From NCBI RefSeq assembly GCF_002150035.1, contig NZ_NETS01000011.1:372001-436000 (forward strand): DNA of 64,000 bases, written 5' to 3'. Each line of letters opens with the position of its first letter. Position 1 is the stretch's first letter. Below are positions 44,508 to 53,584 of the stretch, one piece after another. This DNA comes from Leptospira venezuelensis (GTDB taxonomy: Bacteria > Spirochaetota > Leptospiria > Leptospirales > Leptospiraceae). The notes beneath the pieces are model-generated. The model saw only the letters and a list, made by a program, of their open reading frames with translations, had not been told where the DNA came from and did no database searches. The position numbers were made by a program, and so were the translations under genes.

Positions 44508-46025
44508 TCAAGAAATCTTTTCCGAAGCGGGGATCATGATATGAAATGTGGCAAACTCGTCTTCAGAGCTTTCTACCTCAATCTCCCCACCCAATTCCCT
44601 GATAATCTCATAGCTTACTGAAAGTCCAAGCCCTGTTCCGACCGTGGTTGGTTTTGTAGTGAAGAATGGATCAAAAATGCGATTTAAATTCTCCTCTCCT
44701 ATCCCGAGTCCCCAGTCCTTAACTGTGATCCGGACAAATCGAGTAGATCCTCTATGAATGACTGATTGAGAAACCCGTATCTTCTTTAGATCTGTTTCGA
44801 AAGGATATTTTTCGTTCAACGAATCTCTTGCATTAGTGATCAAGTTTAGAAAAACCTGTTTTAGTTTTTGGGGCTCTCCGATCACAAGAGGGATCTCAGA
44901 GTCTGCATCCACCAAACCATCCAAACCTTCTATCTTGATCCCGTCTCGGATAAGGAAAGGAAGCAAAAGTTGGAAAGAAGAATATAAAATTTCCCCGGTA
45001 GAAACATGGGCTTTAATCCCTTCTTCTTTATGAGCAAAACCTAATAAACTTCTTACAATTCCCGAAATTCTTTCACTTTCTCTGATAATAACTTCCATGT
45101 TTTTAGAAAGTGATTCGTTCTCTTCTACTTGAGTACGAACTAGTTCCGCGTAATTTAAAATACCTGTAAGAGGATTATTGATCTCATGAGCCACACCCGC
45201 AGCTAAGGTTCCTAAAGCTTCCAATTTTTGGCGATGCCTTTGGGATTCCATCCTTCTCAAACGATCCGAATCAGATTCTTTTTGTTGAGTAGTATCAGAG
45301 ATCGCAAGTAATATCGCGCTGATCTCTCCTTGTTTTGTCACAGGAGAAATTCTAATATAATAATGGCTTCTCTTTCCAGTAAAACTACTCCATTCTTCGA
45401 ATGCTTCCGGCTTTCCAGTATTCAAAACTCTAGCGATAACTGACTGTAGTTTTAGTGCATCAGATGTTTTTAATACTTCGAAAAAGTTTTTACCTTGGAT
45501 CTCATCTGCTGGAACACCAGTGAATGTTTTATTGATGAATAATACGTTTCCGTTCAAGTCCATGATAACTACGAAATCCATTCCTTCCATTAGAAAGGAA
45601 CGCCAGCGATAATCGGAATCTTCTAACGAATAGTCTTTTAGTAGACCTTCCTCGTCCAACTCTTGTATTTGAACAAGCACTCTAGCTTCTTCCGTTGGAA
45701 TCCTGTTTGCTCTTACATAAACTTTTTTGTATCCGCTCGTAGAAAGAAGTCTTGTTCTTGCAGAGAATACTTTCGGGACTTCTGGCCCAAATTTCTCTAG
45801 GAATGCATCTGTTAGGCTTTCCGTATCATCCGGATGAGCGAACTGAGTCCATTTCATTCTTCCTTCTATCTCCGATTTCTTCCTTCCGGAGATATCTTCG
45901 AATTTCTGGTTTACTAAAGCAATGGTCCCGTCTGCTTCTACTAAAAAAGCAGCCAATGGTTGGTGTTCGAATAGAGTACGGTATTGGGAAGAAGATGCAG
46001 TAGTTAATGTGTTTTCTTTATTCAA
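44508..46025 (-). CDS. PAS histidine kinase (HisKA class)
   Basis: The 505-residue kinase has two to three PAS units (YRTLFEHQPLAAFLVEADGT; EGMDFVVIMDLNGNVLFI) and the HisKA domain with the phospho-His in AAGVAHEINNPLTGILNYAEL, the NtrB/CckA-like form rather than the HHRVKNN form seen elsewhere here. The HATPase domain has NLITNARDSLNE, WGLGIGEENL and TTVGTGLGLSVSYEI. No membrane segment is visible. It directly precedes the PAS-SpoIIE gene and may share a transcript; the cognate regulator is not in the window. Confidence 0.93.
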   Translation of the reverse strand: MNKENTLTTASSSQYRTLFEHQPLAAFLVEADGTIALVNQKFEDISGRKKSEIEGRMKWTQFAHPDDTESLTDAFLEKFGPEVPKVFSARTRLLSTSGYKKVYVRANRIPTEEARVLVQIQELDEEGLLKDYSLEDSDYRWRSFLMEGMDFVVIMDLNGNVLFINKTFTGVPADEIQGKNFFEVLKTSDALKLQSVIARVLNTGKPEAFEEWSSFTGKRSHYYIRISPVTKQGEISAILLAISDTTQQKESDSDRLRRMESQRHRQKLEALGTLAAGVAHEINNPLTGILNYAELVRTQVEENESLSKNMEVIIRESERISGIVRSLLGFAHKEEGIKAHVSTGEILYSSFQLLLPFLIRDGIKIEGLDGLVDADSEIPLVIGEPQKLKQVFLNLITNARDSLNEKYPFETDLKKIRVSQSVIHRGSTRFVRITVKDWGLGIGEENLNRIFDPFFTTKPTTVGTGLGLSVSYEIIRELGGEIEVESSEDEFATFHIMIPASEKIS

Positions 46026-46170
46026 AACTTTCTTCCTCCCGATTTCTCTTTATAGTAAATGGGAAGAGTAGCCTTGTTTAAATATTACAAATTTTGAAAA
46101 AAAAGAAGAAGTCTTATGAGAGTGGATGAAGGATTGGCACGAATTGATGTGAAATCGTGATATTTTGCTA

Positions 46171-46205
46171 CTGTTGCTTCCGTTCCATTAGGATAGAAGC
46201 AACAG
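46171..46205. repeat. Inverted repeat after the FKBP gene
   Basis: The perfect 10-base arms CTGTTGCTTC and GAAGCAACAG flank a 15-base loop, starting about 17 bases past the FKBP stop. Neither side has a clear T-run, so a terminator call is weak; it may mark the 3' end of the RRM-FKBP transcript by RNA structure. Confidence 0.5.
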
Positions 46206-46221
46206 AATTAACACAGAAATG

Positions 46222-46620
46222 TCAGTAAACTTTGAGCAATTCTACTTCAAAGATCAGGGTGGAATTTGGAGGGATAGTCCCCGCCCCGGAACTTCCGTAA
46301 CCCATTTCAGGCGGGATAGTCAATTTACGGACCCCACCTTCTTTCATACCTTGGACTCCTTTGTCCCAACCACGAATCACTTGCCCAGCGCCTAAATCAA
46401 AACGGAACGGAGTCCCTCTATCTTTGGAGCTATCGAATTTTTTGCCGTTGGTAAGCCAGCCTGTATAATGAACGGTTACGTTAGACCCATTGAAGGCTTC
46501 TTTTCCAGTTCCTTTTTTGATGTCCTTAATCACCAGACCATTTTGAGCAAATACACCCAGGCTCAAAACGAATGCTGAGATTAAAATTGCGGTTAATATA
46601 TAGATTCTTTTTAGATTCAT
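46222..46620 (-). CDS. FKBP-type peptidyl-prolyl isomerase, exported
   Basis: The 132-residue protein has a signal peptide (LTAILISAFVLSLGVFAQ) and a single FKBP domain: VTVHYTGWLTNGKKFDSS, FRFDLGAGQVIRGWDKGVQGMKEGG and RKLTIPPEMGYGSSGAGTIPPNSTL, ending FEVELLKVY. These residues form the active-site pocket, so it should be an active periplasmic proline isomerase. The ATG at 46620 overlaps the RRM stop as ATGA, which couples its translation to an RNA-binding protein. Confidence 0.94.
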   Translation of the reverse strand: MNLKRIYILTAILISAFVLSLGVFAQNGLVIKDIKKGTGKEAFNGSNVTVHYTGWLTNGKKFDSSKDRGTPFRFDLGAGQVIRGWDKGVQGMKEGGVRKLTIPPEMGYGSSGAGTIPPNSTLIFEVELLKVY

Positions 46621-46976
46621 TTTCCTCTACCTCCAGTACGTCTTACGGAACTTCCGAAACCTCCCGTTGTCTGGCTTCCATGCACCTTATTGTGACTTGG
46701 CCCGCCTTTCACGGTTTGTTTTTTATCGAATTCTTTTTTCCATTCGTCGGCGTCTACCACCGTTAAAACTTTTCCGGAAACCTCGTACTTGTTTAAAGCT
46801 TCCAGGGCTTTTTTTGCCGCCTCATCTTCCAGTTCCAAAGAACCGTACCCCAGAGAACGTCCCGTGAGTTTGTCCTTTTTAATGGAAATATGTTCGGCCT
46901 TTCCATATTTGGAGAATAATTTTTCCAAATCTTCTTCCTTCCATTCTTGAGGAAGATTGCCCACTGAAATCTTCAT
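46617..46976 (-). CDS. RRM-type RNA-binding protein
   Basis: This 119-residue protein is a single RNA recognition motif: MKISVGNLPQEWKEEDLEKLF (RNP2) and GRSLGYGSLELEDE (degenerate RNP1 with Tyr in place of one aromatic). A helix with KALEALNKYEVSGK follows, and the tail is Gly/Ser/Arg-rich (GFGSSVRRTGGRGK). It resembles the small cold- or stress-associated RNA-binding proteins of cyanobacteria and other bacteria. A strong AAGGAGG lies just upstream of the ATG at 46976. It is followed by the FKBP gene with a four-base overlap. Confidence 0.92.
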   Translation of the reverse strand: MKISVGNLPQEWKEEDLEKLFSKYGKAEHISIKKDKLTGRSLGYGSLELEDEAAKKALEALNKYEVSGKVLTVVDADEWKKEFDKKQTVKGGPSHNKVHGSQTTGGFGSSVRRTGGRGK

Positions 46977-47211
46977 ACCGCCTCCTTTTTTATTTCGCGA
47001 CGATTGATAAGCCGGTCTATTCGCTTTCTAAGAAAACCGGTTAGATCACCCATTCTTTCAGGTCGGGGAGAAATCGAAAGCCCATTTCATAATCTAGTTT
47101 TTGAAAAAGAAACCAACGGAAATTTGAGTTGAGGCTCCTACTTTGCCTTAAATACTACCCAAATCACCCTCTCAGGGTGCTCTTCTCGTAATAATTCCAG
47201 GAAATAAGAAT

Positions 47212-49527
47212 ATGGATATTTTCTTAATCATAGTAGCAGTCATGGCTGTGCTCGGGGTAATGGACTTACTCGTCGGGGTTTCCAATGACGCAGTGAACTT
47301 TACGAATTCGGCAGTCGGCTCTAGAGCGGCTTCCAGAAAAGTTATACTGATTGTTTCTGCATTCGGTATCTTACTCGGAGCATTAAGCTCGAGTGGAATG
47401 ATGGAAGTTGCTAGAAAAGGGATATTTCATCCCGAATTTTTCAGCCTGGCTGAGTTGATGTTCCTATTTTTAGCGGTGATGGTTTCAGATATCATCCTTC
47501 TCGACTTATACAATACTTTAGGACTTCCAACTTCTACCACTGTCTCCTTGGTTTTTGAATTACTGGGTGCCTCCTTGGTCATGGCGATCCTCAAAGCTGA
47601 AACATTAAATGAAGCATTTAAGATCATAAACTCAGAGTCCGCTTTAAAAATCATTTTTGGGATCGCACTCTCTGTAATACTCGCGTTCTTTGCGGGACTG
47701 ATCTTAATGTTTTTCTTTAGATTGATCTTCAGTTTCCGTTTGGAAAAAACAATGAAATGGTTCGGAGGCCTTTTTTCAGGACTGGCAGTGACAGTTGTGA
47801 TCTTCTTCATCCTACTTACTGCGATGAAAGGATCCACGTTCTTGAGTAAAGATACCCTCGCATGGATCCAAACCAATTTTAAGACCATTCTGGTTTTAAG
47901 TTTTATAGGATTTTCTATCCTGTTCCAGATTCTGATCTTATCCAAAATTAATGTTTTAAAGATCGTAGTGTTATTTGGAACAGCTGCACTTGCAATGGCA
48001 TTCGCAAGTAATGACTTAGTGAACTTTATTGGAGTTCCAATCGCAAGTTTACAAACTCATGAACTGATCAAGGCTGCAAACTGGGATGCAAATACTATGG
48101 CATCCGGCTTAGGAAAGGAGGTCCTAACAGACAATAGACTTCTGATCGGTGCAGCGCTTATCATGATCGTTGCATTATTCAAATCCAAGAAGGCAGAAAC
48201 AGTAACCAGAACAGAAGTAAGTTTAGGTTCTCAGGGCGAAACCGTAGAAGCTTATCAATCCAGTTTGGTTGCAAGAGTTTTCGTTCAGATTGCAGTTGGG
48301 ATCTATTATCCGATCAAAAGATTTTTACCTTCAGTAATTCGCAATTGGGTCTCTTCTAGATTCAAACAAAGCGGAACCTTGGAATTAATTCGTTTGCATG
48401 AAAGCGATGCTTTTGACTTATTAAGAGCTTCTGTAAATATTCTCATCGCTTCTGCGTTGATTCTCATTGGAACTATCGAAAAACTTCCACTCTCTACAAC
48501 ATTCGTGACCTTCATGGTGGCAATGGGAACTTCTCTCGCAGATGGAGCTTGGCAGAAAGAAAATGCAGTTAATCGTGTAAGTGGAGTTTTAACAGTTGTA
48601 GGCGGATGGTTTATGACTGCGGTCTTTGCTTCCTTTACAGGTGGATTTGTTGCTGCTCTATTTTATTACTTCGGCTTTGCAGCGGTTGTAGTAGTTTTAA
48701 TATTCACATTCTTCTTGGTACTTGCTTTCAATCGTATCCATAAGAAAAGAAAGGCAGAATATGATGATAATCTGGAAAAACTTCTTATACTTTCAAAACA
48801 TCCAGAAAAAGCACTTTCTAAATCGCTTTCTTCCCTATTAGGAAATTTATTATTAGCGAAGAAGGCAATGAATACACTTTCTTCCGGTTATATTGGAGGG
48901 AAGAAGAAGGACTTTAAACAAGCTTCTAAGATCCTAAAAAACTTAAAGAAAAATTACGAATCTTCCATCTCCGGTTTTTTAAGTCTGGTCGATAGACATT
49001 TCGACGAGTCTGATTTCCAATCCATTCATCCATTCACAAATGCACTCGGCTATATAGATCGTATTGCAGAAAATCTTACAAATATCCATAGGAACACTTC
49101 TGAAAAGATAGATCGTTTCCAAACTGGACTCACCAAAGACGAAAGAGAAGATCTAAAAGAGCTTCGTAAACTCGCAGAAGATCTTTTCGAACTTTTGGCT
49201 CAATCCGACAAGGTCCCAGGCTTGGTAGAAAAGGCAAGATCCGGTAAAAAAGCAAAAGAACTTTCTGATATCAAAGTCCGTATTTACAAAAACCAGATGA
49301 AACGTATCCGCAAAGGAGATAGCAAATTAAAATCAAGCGTTGCCTACTTCTTAGTCGTAGAAGAACTTGTGGATATTAACGAAAACTTATTTGCTCTGGC
49401 AGAAGAACTGGTCTGGGTTTTACCTTGGACAGAAACTAAGAAGAAACAATTTGCAAAAGGAAACTATGGTCCTTCTAAAATAGAATTCCCAAAAACTAAA
49501 GATAAGAAGAAAAAAAAGAAGAAGTAA
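47212..49527 (+). CDS. pit: Pit-family inorganic phosphate transporter with PhoU-like C-terminal domain
   Basis: This 771-residue protein is a phosphate permease of the Pit/PHO4 family. The two inverted signature stretches are present: GVSNDAVNFTNSAVGSRAASR at the N-terminus and FASNDLVNFIGVPIASLQ in the middle. About ten to twelve membrane helices precede a soluble tail from about 520, whose helices (KALSKSLSSLLGNLLLAKKAM, GFLSLVDRHFDESDF, LAEDLFELLAQSDKV) look PhoU/DUF47-like. DUF47 proteins usually lie next to Pit as a separate gene; here they are fused. The C-terminus is a run of Lys/Arg. A 235-base gap upstream must hold its promoter; I see no clear PhoB box. Confidence 0.9.
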   Translation: MDIFLIIVAVMAVLGVMDLLVGVSNDAVNFTNSAVGSRAASRKVILIVSAFGILLGALSSSGMMEVARKGIFHPEFFSLAELMFLFLAVMVSDIILLDLYNTLGLPTSTTVSLVFELLGASLVMAILKAETLNEAFKIINSESALKIIFGIALSVILAFFAGLILMFFFRLIFSFRLEKTMKWFGGLFSGLAVTVVIFFILLTAMKGSTFLSKDTLAWIQTNFKTILVLSFIGFSILFQILILSKINVLKIVVLFGTAALAMAFASNDLVNFIGVPIASLQTHELIKAANWDANTMASGLGKEVLTDNRLLIGAALIMIVALFKSKKAETVTRTEVSLGSQGETVEAYQSSLVARVFVQIAVGIYYPIKRFLPSVIRNWVSSRFKQSGTLELIRLHESDAFDLLRASVNILIASALILIGTIEKLPLSTTFVTFMVAMGTSLADGAWQKENAVNRVSGVLTVVGGWFMTAVFASFTGGFVAALFYYFGFAAVVVVLIFTFFLVLAFNRIHKKRKAEYDDNLEKLLILSKHPEKALSKSLSSLLGNLLLAKKAMNTLSSGYIGGKKKDFKQASKILKNLKKNYESSISGFLSLVDRHFDESDFQSIHPFTNALGYIDRIAENLTNIHRNTSEKIDRFQTGLTKDEREDLKELRKLAEDLFELLAQSDKVPGLVEKARSGKKAKELSDIKVRIYKNQMKRIRKGDSKLKSSVAYFLVVEELVDINENLFALAEELVWVLPWTETKKKQFAKGNYGPSKIEFPKTKDKKKKKKK

Positions 49528-49531
49528 GGTT

Positions 49532-49702
49532 GCACAAGCGCTTTATTCCCACGCAGAGGTTTACCTAATCGCTTACGGTATTAGCTTTGGTCAGGGTTAT
49601 AATATCCACGGCCACGGTCTTGGTGGGATTAACCCGATTGGTGGACAACTCTTCGGGGTCGCCGCTCGTGTGAACTGTGCTTGGATTGCTACGACTGGGT
49701 GA
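49532..49702 (+). pseudogene. Possible gene remnant, Gly/His-rich frame
   Basis: Directly after pit is a 56-codon open stretch with no start codon. It reads as a plausible protein (AEVYLIAYGISFGQGYNIHG, then GHGLGGINPIGGQLFGVAAR) and stops at TGA. Base composition is clearly GC-richer than its surroundings and codon use looks coding. It may be the tail of a lost gene. The opposite strand also has a fairly open frame there, so the coding strand is uncertain. Confidence 0.35.
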
Positions 49703-49781
49703 GAAACTTTCTTTCGAAACATGTTTGACGTTATGCATTTAGAATAGTTTATTTTGGAAACCGCTTGGGCTTCGATTTATT

Positions 49782-50225
49782 ATGAAATTAAAAAAGTTTT
49801 TCGCCACAGAACTTCGTTGGATTTTCTTCCTTTTTATAACCCCCTTAATTATTTGGGGGGTATGTTCATTAGTTATATCTACATTCAATTTAGATGCTCA
49901 TTCCTGTAAAGAAGGAGAGAGATTGACTTGGGAGCGAACCAATCTTCGATATTACTGTGAAAGAAATTTCCTAACACTTGAGGAAGAAGACGATAAACTT
50001 TTATCCAAATATGAAGTTGATCCAGGAAAAATCCGAACGCATAAGGAAGGAGACGCTTGGGATCGGGCTGAATTTAACGGGAAAAATTGGCGCAGAGAAG
50101 CTGACTCCCCAATAATACGAGAAGCGACTACCTTTCACGGAATCTTTTTCATTATTACCTTAATTTTGTATCCTATTTCTGCTCTAATCAGGGCCTTTGT
50201 TTGGGCTTTCAAGTTCAAAGAGTAG
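49782..50225 (+). CDS. Small membrane protein, 147 aa, unknown
   Basis: I do not recognise this protein. It starts with a Lys-rich segment and a membrane helix (WIFFLFITPLIIWGVCSLVIS), has a charged soluble loop of about 80 residues (two Cys, CKEGERLTWERTNLRYYCER) and a second helix near the C-terminus (HGIFFIITLILYPISALIRAF). The loop is probably periplasmic with a disulfide between the two Cys. No relation to the adjacent phosphate transporter is evident. Confidence 0.65.
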   Translation: MKLKKFFATELRWIFFLFITPLIIWGVCSLVISTFNLDAHSCKEGERLTWERTNLRYYCERNFLTLEEEDDKLLSKYEVDPGKIRTHKEGDAWDRAEFNGKNWRREADSPIIREATTFHGIFFIITLILYPISALIRAFVWAFKFKE

Positions 50226-50321
50226 TTTTATAATTGTTCATAATAGTTACGATTTTAACGCTCATTCCAACCATGAGTAACGCTCACAGACAGTGGGACC
50301 TCCTACACTCAGTAACCATCT

Positions 50322-50357
50322 ATAAAAAATCCTATGTAGGAGCTCCTACATAGGATT
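50322..50357 (-). terminator. Terminator-like 30-base perfect palindrome
   Basis: A perfect 30-base palindrome (each half AATCCTATGTAGGAG) is centred at 50342/50343. Read on the minus strand, downstream of the TRAP permease gene ending at 50450, it is followed by TTTTTTAT, as in an intrinsic terminator. The hairpin would have a small GCTC apex. On the plus strand no T-run follows. Confidence 0.55.
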
Positions 50358-50366
50358 ACTAAAAAA

Positions 50367-50393
50367 CTCTGCGACTTCGCGACTCTGCGTGAG
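50367..50393. repeat. Short imperfect repeat of CTCTGCG
   Basis: Copies of CTCTGCG and the related CTTCGCG occur in tandem (CTCTGCGACTTCGCGACTCTGCGTGAG pattern, positions 50367-50393). This is intergenic and GC-rich compared with its surroundings. It looks like the low-complexity spacer repeats seen between genes in some genomes; I see no coding sense. Confidence 0.3.
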
Positions 50394-50449
50394 AAAAGAA
50401 AGCCCCCTGCGAACTCAGTGGTCTCTGTGCGAAACCACTCTATACTTTT

Positions 50450-52438
50450 CTATCCTGCGTATTTGGAATACAAGATCGGCCCGAAAGCAGTCACAAGCAA
50501 GGTGAGAGTCAAAACTATAATCGGAATCACGATATGTTCATGTCTTGCAAAGAAACTTTTTCCTTCTAAACTCTTATCCTCTACTAAAAGATCTCTCACA
50601 ACGTGTTTGGTTAACAGATGGTTAAGAGCAACTGGAGGAGTCAAATAACCTAACTCGAAGGAAACAAGCGCAGTCATCCAGAAATTCAAAGGATGGATCC
50701 CATTTGCCTTAGCGATCGGATATAAGGTTACCGAAACTAAGATCACAGCGCCGTATGGATCCATAAGCATTCCGATGATCACAAGTGCAAATGTCAAAAT
50801 AAACATCGCAGACATTGGAGATCCTAACTGAGTTGGGAATAGATTAATCACTTCCGATCTTTCGAAAACCCCACCCATACATGCAGATAATCCCATAAGA
50901 AGAAGAAGTGCCCCTAAATGTGAGCCAGCATCATAAGAAGTTCTGGAAAGTTCCACTTCTTCGGTATGCGTTTCTCCCTTCTCCAATTTTTCCTTTTTGG
51001 AAATTCGATAATCTATGAATAGAAGAGCAAGCATCGCGATTGGCAGAATATACGGTGCAGTTCTTTCATCGAAATGGGTTCCAAGTGCAAGAACAATCGT
51101 AAGAACGATAGCGATAGAGATCACCAAATAGACTGAGAAAGATTTGAATGCTAATAAAGATTTTTTGAATGCATCTTGTTCAGGCCTGATCTTCCAGGAT
51201 TCGGTTCTACTAAACCAGCTAACGATCAAGAATAGAGTGGAAGAAAGTGCAAATACTCTCCAACCCCAGTGGAATAATTCGTCGGTAGTCACTTCTAAGT
51301 TTAAGGAAGCAACGATCACCACGAGTAAACATGGCGGCAAAACCACTCCTAAACTTCCAGACATTGCAGTAGCAGCAAGTGCTCTCTCTTGGCTTGCACC
51401 TGCTCTTCTCAATTCCTTGAAGATGGTTGCGCCCAATGCAAGAACTACGATCCCGGAGGCGCCACTATACGCGGTAGGAAGTGCTGCCACAACAACGATG
51501 ATCACTGCCATTAGTTCGGAAGGGAATTTCCATGGGTTCAGAAGATCGAAGAACCTTCTTCCTAATGAAGTATCTCTTAGAAGAATTCCTGTCCAAACGT
51601 ACAGACCGATCTGGATATAAAGCTGAGCATGTGCGGTCAATTTTTGTAAATAGATCGCAAGTCCGGCTGGGTGTTTCTCCAAAATGAAGAAGTATAATCC
51701 GCAGACAAGTGACATCCAAGCATATAAAGGAACGCATAATAATGCGTTGGAAAGTTTTGTATTCTGCTTCCCTTCTCCTTTTTTAAAAAGAGGATTTTTT
51801 AAATTATAAAAATTTAAACCGGCTAAAAGTATTAACCCTAAAACCCAAAGAACTTGGATTTGAGCTTCTACACCTTTCTGAAGAGGATACATGAACGCTG
51901 CGGAAACCATGATGATCGTATTGGCGATAATCTGGCTCCATTCTGTGATCTTTTCCTCTTTAGAATTTTCAGGGTTCCTAAGAGCGATATGATATCTTCT
52001 GGTAGTGGAAACGGTTCCTGCGACAATCAATAAGAATACCATTGTCATCGGAATATAATCGATCGCAGAGATAGTGAGCCAAGAAAGCCTGCGCTCAAAT
52101 CCACAATACAATTTCTGCCCAGTAGTTAGAGAGCCCGCAAGCCTCTCTAACTCTAATTGAGTTTCAGTAGGTCCTGTAGGAGCCGTTGAACTCTTCCCAC
52201 CGGAAGTATCTCCAAGACCAATATCATCCAATGCATCCATATCTGCTTGGCTGACTTCAGCTTTTGTATCGGCTTCCGCATTCGGATCAGCGACACAAAC
52301 ATTTCGGATCATTGCATAGTTAGGCCATATGCTGCCACCTAAACCTAGTAACCTAGCTTGTACTAGCTGGCTTCCACTTTGAACAAGGGGTACAAATAAA
52401 AAGAATAATACCGCCCAGGAAACGATTTTTCTCCACAT
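50450..52438 (-). CDS. TRAP transporter, fused small and large permease subunits (DctQM type)
   Basis: The 662-residue protein has a long N-terminal part with several helices and a Ser/Thr/Gly-rich loop (about 60-90). A large-permease (DctM) domain of about 11 helices follows, from about 260. DctM signatures include ASGIVVLALGATIFKELRRAG, MSGSLGVVLPPCLLVVIV, SACMGGVFER and GMLMDPYGAVILVSVTLYPIA with LGYLTPPVALNHLLT. TRAP transporters import organic acids or other solutes driven by ion gradients and need a periplasmic binding protein, which is the next upstream gene. The N-terminal part contains the small DctQ-like helices, so it is a fused permease. Confidence 0.88.
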   Translation of the reverse strand: MWRKIVSWAVLFFLFVPLVQSGSQLVQARLLGLGGSIWPNYAMIRNVCVADPNAEADTKAEVSQADMDALDDIGLGDTSGGKSSTAPTGPTETQLELERLAGSLTTGQKLYCGFERRLSWLTISAIDYIPMTMVFLLIVAGTVSTTRRYHIALRNPENSKEEKITEWSQIIANTIIMVSAAFMYPLQKGVEAQIQVLWVLGLILLAGLNFYNLKNPLFKKGEGKQNTKLSNALLCVPLYAWMSLVCGLYFFILEKHPAGLAIYLQKLTAHAQLYIQIGLYVWTGILLRDTSLGRRFFDLLNPWKFPSELMAVIIVVVAALPTAYSGASGIVVLALGATIFKELRRAGASQERALAATAMSGSLGVVLPPCLLVVIVASLNLEVTTDELFHWGWRVFALSSTLFLIVSWFSRTESWKIRPEQDAFKKSLLAFKSFSVYLVISIAIVLTIVLALGTHFDERTAPYILPIAMLALLFIDYRISKKEKLEKGETHTEEVELSRTSYDAGSHLGALLLLMGLSACMGGVFERSEVINLFPTQLGSPMSAMFILTFALVIIGMLMDPYGAVILVSVTLYPIAKANGIHPLNFWMTALVSFELGYLTPPVALNHLLTKHVVRDLLVEDKSLEGKSFFARHEHIVIPIIVLTLTLLVTAFGPILYSKYAG

Positions 52439-52522
52439 AGAATATCCTCTGGAATCTGCGATTGATTGATATAAGAATAGCGGGAAAGATTTTTCCCGCC
52501 TTTTTTATGTTAGTTTTGGAAA

Positions 52523-53530
52523 TTATTCCAGGTTATCCGCGCACTCAGTTGCTTCTTTATCAGCACTGCAACGGACCCTTTTCATTAATTTCAGAATGGT
52601 AGGATGATATACTTTTTTGTCTCTCAACCTGATCCTTACTTCTCTGAATTTTTCGAAATAATTCTTTTGAAGATCTTTTGGAACTTCGATCCAATACTTA
52701 GCCGGAATTTCCTGCTCTGCCTTTTTAGTCAAAGAAAGCATTGCATCAAATTGAGTAGCAGCCCATGCTCTGGAAGTATTCCCAAAACCTTCTGCAAAAT
52801 CCTTATGACGAGCCACGATTTGGAAGGTCAATTGTCCGATGGGAAAACGAACGATTCCACCATTCGGAGAAATTCCTTTCATTAGTTCCAAAGGTTTTAT
52901 CCCGATTGCTGGAGAGTAACAAGCATCTGCTCTTCCGTTATTGAAGATACCAGCAAATGTAGCGATCTCTGCAGGAACCATAGAAGCTCCTACGATATCC
53001 ACCATAGTAGTTGCGGCTTGATCGTAAGTCAAAGTTGCGATTTTTCTACCAGCCAAGTCCTTGATATCTTTCAGGTTCTTGTCTCTTAGTAAAAGATAAA
53101 CTGCTCCACCAGGGAACATAGCCATGGTCTCGTAGTCGCCGTCTGTATTTAGTTCTCTTACTTTAGGATTTGATAATGCTTCGATTGTTTTACGGAGAAG
53201 GTCATAACTTGGCAATGCACCGATCGCTTCGATGGATCCTGATTCATGCACATAACTTCTTACTCTAAGAGAAGTTAAGAATGCCATATTACATTTTCCA
53301 GCTTTGAAGTCGGAGTTTGCTACCACTTCGTCTGTGTAAGCTTTTAGGTCCAGACGGATTCCCCATGTTAAAGCTTGTGCTTGGTATCTTTGTGCCGCTT
53401 TAAACACGTCTCCGTGTGCGCCGGAAGGATCGAATACACACATGGATCGATCCACCGTCTCCGCTGCTCCCACACCTACGGACATCCAAGTCCCAAGAAT
53501 GATTACCGATAGAATGAGAAACTTCTTCAT
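52523..53530 (-). CDS. TRAP-associated periplasmic solute-binding protein (AdeT/DUF6091-like)
   Basis: This 335-residue protein has a signal peptide (MKKFLILSVIILGTWMSVGV) and a binding-protein fold beginning RSMCVFDPSGAHGDVFKAAQR. Motifs include CNMAFLTSLRVRSYVHESGS, LKDIKDLAGRKIATLTYDQAATTMVDI and GRADACYSPAIGIKPLELM, which fit the AdeT1/2-type putative solute-binding family (PF19582) rather than classic DctP. The start is the ATG at 53530 with AAGGAG upstream; a longer frame to 53572 adds a charged, non-signal N-terminus. It lies 84 bases before the permease and 54 after the TatT-like lipoprotein gene. The ligand is not predictable. Confidence 0.82.
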   Translation of the reverse strand: MKKFLILSVIILGTWMSVGVGAAETVDRSMCVFDPSGAHGDVFKAAQRYQAQALTWGIRLDLKAYTDEVVANSDFKAGKCNMAFLTSLRVRSYVHESGSIEAIGALPSYDLLRKTIEALSNPKVRELNTDGDYETMAMFPGGAVYLLLRDKNLKDIKDLAGRKIATLTYDQAATTMVDIVGASMVPAEIATFAGIFNNGRADACYSPAIGIKPLELMKGISPNGGIVRFPIGQLTFQIVARHKDFAEGFGNTSRAWAATQFDAMLSLTKKAEQEIPAKYWIEVPKDLQKNYFEKFREVRIRLRDKKVYHPTILKLMKRVRCSADKEATECADNLE

Positions 53531-53584
53531 ATAGTTTTTTCTCCTTAAGGTCCCTTTTTTTTCGTTTTCCACCCAAGAACCCGC

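Noticed and set aside
46171..46205. Perfect 10-base hairpin considered as a terminator
   Set aside because: Neither strand shows a T-run directly after the stem, so I list it only as an inverted repeat.
49497..49527. A-rich AAGAAGAAA tract as a simple-sequence repeat
   Set aside because: It encodes the Lys-rich C-terminus of Pit in frame and is not an independent repeat.
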